Positions 22,580 through 25,536 of a stretch of DNA of 25,536 bases are shown here, in pieces. Position 1 is the stretch's first letter, and each line of letters opens with the position of its first letter. The notes below the pieces were generated by a model. It ran no database searches, had not been told where the DNA came from, and saw only the letters and a list, made by a program, of their open reading frames with translations. Made by a program: the position numbers and the translations under genes. The stretch covers positions 1 to 25,536 of IMG/VR virus record IMGVR_UViG_3300026519_000060, one strand, 5' to 3'. This DNA comes from a virus.

Positions 22580-24462
22580 TCGTCCAACACCAGGGCAACA
22601 TCTGCATGAAACCCGGCGCTGGTGATCGTCCCAGACACCGGGGAGATTTTGTAAAGCGGGGAAGCGGTCGTCTTTCGAATCGTACCCTTTACCGGCTGAT
22701 CCGACGCATAGTTGTGGGTTCCAAGAACTTCGCCATTAGCATCAGTCGTGCCGGTTAGAACAACTGCTGTAGAAGTGGGCGTGCCGGTCGCGCTTCCGAC
22801 AGGGATAACTGGCATAGCGTAAGTGTACGTCGTAGCGTCAACAACCGTAATCTGCTTCAGCCCAGTGTACTCCGCCTCGTTGCTGCCCTTGATAACGACA
22901 TAATCTCCTGTACTGAACCCATGCGCATTGTGGGTTACAGTGGCGGTTCCAGCCCCATCATTGGAAATCGTAACCGCAGCTTCGAAAGGCAGCGGACCTC
23001 CGGCGTCAGCAGTAAGAAGTACCGTAGCGCCTGGAACAGGTGATGTACCACCACCGGCGCCATAGGCTACTTCATACGCATGGACAGTAACATTTACAAC
23101 ATTGTTGATGGTCACACTGCCTCCGGCAACATTGTTGATCTTTGCCGGGTCAGGGTTGCTGCCATTGATACAGTTAAGCGTGATGTTGTTACCCAGCCGG
23201 TTCACAATGTCGTAAGTGTTTCCGGAGAACTTAACATTGTCGAGCGTGTATGTCCCCCCGACCTCAATACCTAACGCCCCGGCGTTGTTGATAAACTCAC
23301 AATTCTTCAGAACATTAGAAAGGTTACCAGCTTCGTCAACAATGCAGCCGAAATTAGCATCGTTCCCATTATAAAATACGCAGTTCTCGACTGCCCCAAT
23401 GTTCCCTATGTATATTGGGTTTATAGGGTTTATCCGGCAGTCCCGAAGCTCAAAGTTCGGGTTGTTATAACTACCACCGTCCCAAGCTGTCAGGTATATG
23501 CCATTAACACCATACCATCCTCCCGACACCTGCGGATCACCGACATTAAACACAAACGGAATCCAAGACGCAGCCCCGGAGACGTAAGCCCCATCCAGTC
23601 CGCGCACATCGGGGGCCGTGCCTACGATTTCACCGAACTGGATATATGTCTCCGACCCGAGAGCGCCACGGCAAATGATTGACGGGTAGCCCAAGTATCC
23701 GGCAGGGCGAGACTGAAGTGCTCGCCGATAGGAAACAAGCCTAGTTGGGTTCAGTCCATCCTGAGTGCCAATGTTCACACGCCCACGGATGATGATTGTC
23801 TGCCCGGCTTCCTCCATATAGCCAATATCGGCAGCTTGCAGCGCCTCTACAAGCTCGCTCAACCCCTCTCCGTCCGTGTTATTAGGGCCATAAACAACCG
23901 GACCAAGCTGCGGCGTATCAATGTCCGAGTCCAAGTAGCACCAATCAATGAACACATCTTGCGGAAGGGAGGAGACAGACGTTTTCGTTACTGCGAACCC
24001 GATGCGTGTGATCTGGGTAAGGTCAGGGTTCACTCCGGTTGTGTTTCCGATAAACCCAGCATTAGTCCTCACCCCGGTTTGTAGCCAGCCCCCTTTGTAC
24101 TTCATGTCGTCATTGACAGTAGTAAACGGGTGCCCTCCTACGTTCCACCACCCCTGATTGCCTAGTGCATCTTCCATCCAGAGCTGTATGCCGCCGTTGG
24201 AAGCCGTTTGGAGGTCGAGATAGTCCAGCACATACACCCAGAACCAAATCTCTCGAATACCCCCAACACTACTCAAGTCACGAGCAGTAGCGAACGTCGG
24301 TCCCCACACGACTGTCCCAGTAGTATCCGCCTGCCAACCTATGCACGCAGTCCCTTGCCGGTTTATGTCTGTATTCAGCGCGAGCGACGCTGGCCCTACC
24401 CACCCAGTCAGGGACTCCATGTCATACAGCGTGATGAAGTTCTGCGTAACGGTGAAGGCCAT
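22576..24462 (-). CDS. putative virion appendage protein (beta-rich, beta-helix-like)
   Basis: This 628-residue protein starts MAFTVTQNFITLYDMESLTG. Residues about 1-190 look like a carbohydrate-binding or jelly-roll module (aromatic-rich, alternating beta). Residues about 240-450 have the short repeated rungs of a right-handed beta-helix (FELRDCRINPIN, GAVENCVFYNGND, NVLKNCEFINNAG, TLDNVKFSGNTYDIV). A C-terminal part includes TVTHNAHGFSTGDYVVIKG (about 507-526), an FCCH-like module seen in many phage virion proteins. A role as spike, fibre or head decoration is plausible. It lies upstream of the scaffold and capsid genes rather than with the tail fibre. No catalytic motif is evident. Its start overlaps the previous stop as TAATG. 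Confidence 0.6.
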   Translation of the reverse strand: MAFTVTQNFITLYDMESLTGWVGPASLALNTDINRQGTACIGWQADTTGTVVWGPTFATARDLSSVGGIREIWFWVYVLDYLDLQTASNGGIQLWMEDALGNQGWWNVGGHPFTTVNDDMKYKGGWLQTGVRTNAGFIGNTTGVNPDLTQITRIGFAVTKTSVSSLPQDVFIDWCYLDSDIDTPQLGPVVYGPNNTDGEGLSELVEALQAADIGYMEEAGQTIIIRGRVNIGTQDGLNPTRLVSYRRALQSRPAGYLGYPSIICRGALGSETYIQFGEIVGTAPDVRGLDGAYVSGAASWIPFVFNVGDPQVSGGWYGVNGIYLTAWDGGSYNNPNFELRDCRINPINPIYIGNIGAVENCVFYNGNDANFGCIVDEAGNLSNVLKNCEFINNAGALGIEVGGTYTLDNVKFSGNTYDIVNRLGNNITLNCINGSNPDPAKINNVAGGSVTINNVVNVTVHAYEVAYGAGGGTSPVPGATVLLTADAGGPLPFEAAVTISNDGAGTATVTHNAHGFSTGDYVVIKGSNEAEYTGLKQITVVDATTYTYAMPVIPVGSATGTPTSTAVVLTGTTDANGEVLGTHNYASDQPVKGTIRKTTASPLYKISPVSGTITSAGFHADVALVLDE

Positions 24463-24872
24463 TACTCAATACCCTGCAACGGCTCACCTGTGCCAATCTC
24501 AAGCTGCATACCCAGTGCAAGCTGGAAGTAGGCAAGCAGCATGAACGGGTCAATCGCGCCATTGGCAAAGTCCGTATTTACCTGAACAATCGCCGCGTCC
24601 CGCTTCGCTACTGCATCCGCAGCATCAAGTGCATAGCCTTTCCCAATAGCCCAGGCTACGAAGCTGCTCTCAAAGTCCGTATCGGTAAAGGACAGTCTGT
24701 TAGCGGAATAAACTCGGTTACCACCGGTATCGATAGCATACTTGCTTGCCACCATATTCACGACGTAGCGATACGGAGCCGTCTTCTCCACTCGCAGCGA
24801 ATAACTCTCCACATGCACAAAGTCATACGAAAGCGCCGGAACCGTATCAGGATTTGCAGAACGAATCGCCAT
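24462..24872 (-). CDS. hypothetical protein of the appendage module
   Basis: This 136-residue protein opens MAIRSANPDTVPALSYDF and continues with beta-strand-like segments (YSLRVEKTAPYRYVVNMV) and a C-terminal helical half. I do not recognise a family. The start at 24872 is chosen over an in-frame start at 24887 because GAGGGA lies seven bases upstream of it. It follows the partial gene to its right with an 11-base gap and its stop overlaps the next gene by one base, so the three genes at the right end probably act together. Confidence 0.6.
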   Translation of the reverse strand: MAIRSANPDTVPALSYDFVHVESYSLRVEKTAPYRYVVNMVASKYAIDTGGNRVYSANRLSFTDTDFESSFVAWAIGKGYALDAADAVAKRDAAIVQVNTDFANGAIDPFMLLAYFQLALGMQLEIGTGEPLQGIE

Positions 24873-24883
24873 AGCTGTTTCCC

Positions 24884-25536
24884 TCAAGCATCAGATGTAC
24901 GAATAACTGTCACAGACCCGCCGGTTGCAGTCAGCGTCGCGGACGTGACGAACTCCTTAATGGGTGTTGCCCCACCATCCCGCACCCGAACGACAAGCTG
25001 CCGGTCTGCCGAGTAGACAACGGTGAAGGATTCTCCTGTGCTGGCTGAAACCTTGTCGATGTAGCTGATAAAGACATTATTACCAGCGGCGGCGTTGTCG
25101 GCTGAGAAGTCCGTCGCGGGGATGGTAAACGTACTGCCCGCCCATGACGTGTAGCTCACTCGCCGGTAGAGGCCACTGGCCGTCTGAATCCTGATTGTTC
25201 CGCTGCTCGGAGTATCACTTGGAATAGCCGTACTCACAGTAACTGCTGTCTCTGCTGTCCCGATCAGGGCTGTTTGCAAAGCAAGCTGGTTCTTCTGAAT
25301 ATCCGGATTGCCTTCTGGATCAAGCGTGATCCCGTCCCATGGGCCAACCAGCACAACATCTTCCCCCACGACAAGGCCATTGACTGAGAATGTCACGTTA
25401 TTCGGCGGGGCGTAGGTGACATTATCCAGCCCTGTCAACCTATCATTGGCAGATAGGTCAGTAGCCTGGATGCCCAAACCGTATGCGCCAATAATAGCGC
25501 TGCCTGTCGAAAGCCCTGCAAACGGGGCTGATACGT
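24884..25536 (-). CDS. putative virion protein, 5' end beyond window
   Basis: The frame runs open to the right edge, so the gene is cut there; a TTG at 25477 is only an internal codon, since the residues before it (GLSTGSAIIGAYGLG) read as normal protein. The visible ~216 residues are beta-rich with many Thr, Ser, Gly and Val (for example GTIRIQTASGLYRRVSYTSW and SGVFISYID-like strands around VFISYIDKVS). There is no enzyme motif. Composition and position beside the 628-residue protein suggest a structural or appendage component. The family is not recognised. Confidence 0.6.
   Translation of the reverse strand, partial: VSAPFAGLSTGSAIIGAYGLGIQATDLSANDRLTGLDNVTYAPPNNVTFSVNGLVVGEDVVLVGPWDGITLDPEGNPDIQKNQLALQTALIGTAETAVTVSTAIPSDTPSSGTIRIQTASGLYRRVSYTSWAGSTFTIPATDFSADNAAAGNNVFISYIDKVSASTGESFTVVYSADRQLVVRVRDGGATPIKEFVTSATLTATGGSVTVIRTSDA

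Overview
The window looks like part of a lytic-style tailed phage (or prophage) genome of podovirus type infecting a Gram-negative host. The evidence is a block of short-tail and virion genes in the order used by T7-like podoviruses, packed with ATGA-type overlaps, plus an Rz/Rz1-type spanin pair that only makes sense with an outer membrane. No rRNA, tRNA, insertion sequence, CRISPR array or housekeeping gene was recognised. Host genus cannot be read from the sequence.

Layout. Positions 1-1171 (+ strand) hold the end of a small DUF551-like gene and a C5-cytosine DNA methyltransferase, closed by a strong intrinsic terminator at 1265-1299. Everything from 1298 to the right edge is on the minus strand and converges on that terminator. 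Read in the direction of transcription (right to left): three structural-looking genes of unknown role (25536-22576, the first cut by the window edge); a run of small overlapping genes (22579-21342) ending in a Bbp19-like protein; scaffold, major capsid protein, Bbp16-like cement protein and a 57-residue acidic protein (21349-19016); a minus-strand intrinsic terminator (18940-18993); capsid staple-like protein, tail tubular/adaptor protein, tail nozzle, gp13-like and gp14-like internal proteins and a 465-residue protein (18924-13495); a giant 3121-residue polyvalent virion protein (13494-4129); a T7-gp17-type tail fibre (4073-2589); and a five-gene lysis cassette (2564-1298).

How it works together. 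From scaffold to spanins the order parallels T7 genes 9, 10, 11, 12, 13, 14, 15, 16, 17 and the lysis genes, and the mid-operon terminator sits just downstream of the capsid genes, where T7 has its late terminator. The capsid genes instead resemble the Bordetella phage BPP-1 set (Bbp16/17/19 type), so the module looks chimeric. The giant protein occupies the gp16 position but is much larger. It carries an ADP-ribosyltransferase-like domain, polyvalent-protein-associated segments, an HExxH zincin and a hydrophobic C-terminal region, suggesting a protein carried in the capsid and delivered to the host.

The two most interesting points are the giant ART plus zincin virion protein, and the second half of the methyltransferase gene, where a +1-frame ORF encodes a second sequence that also looks like a known phage protein family. 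All family names are from recognition of motifs by eye; no search was run.
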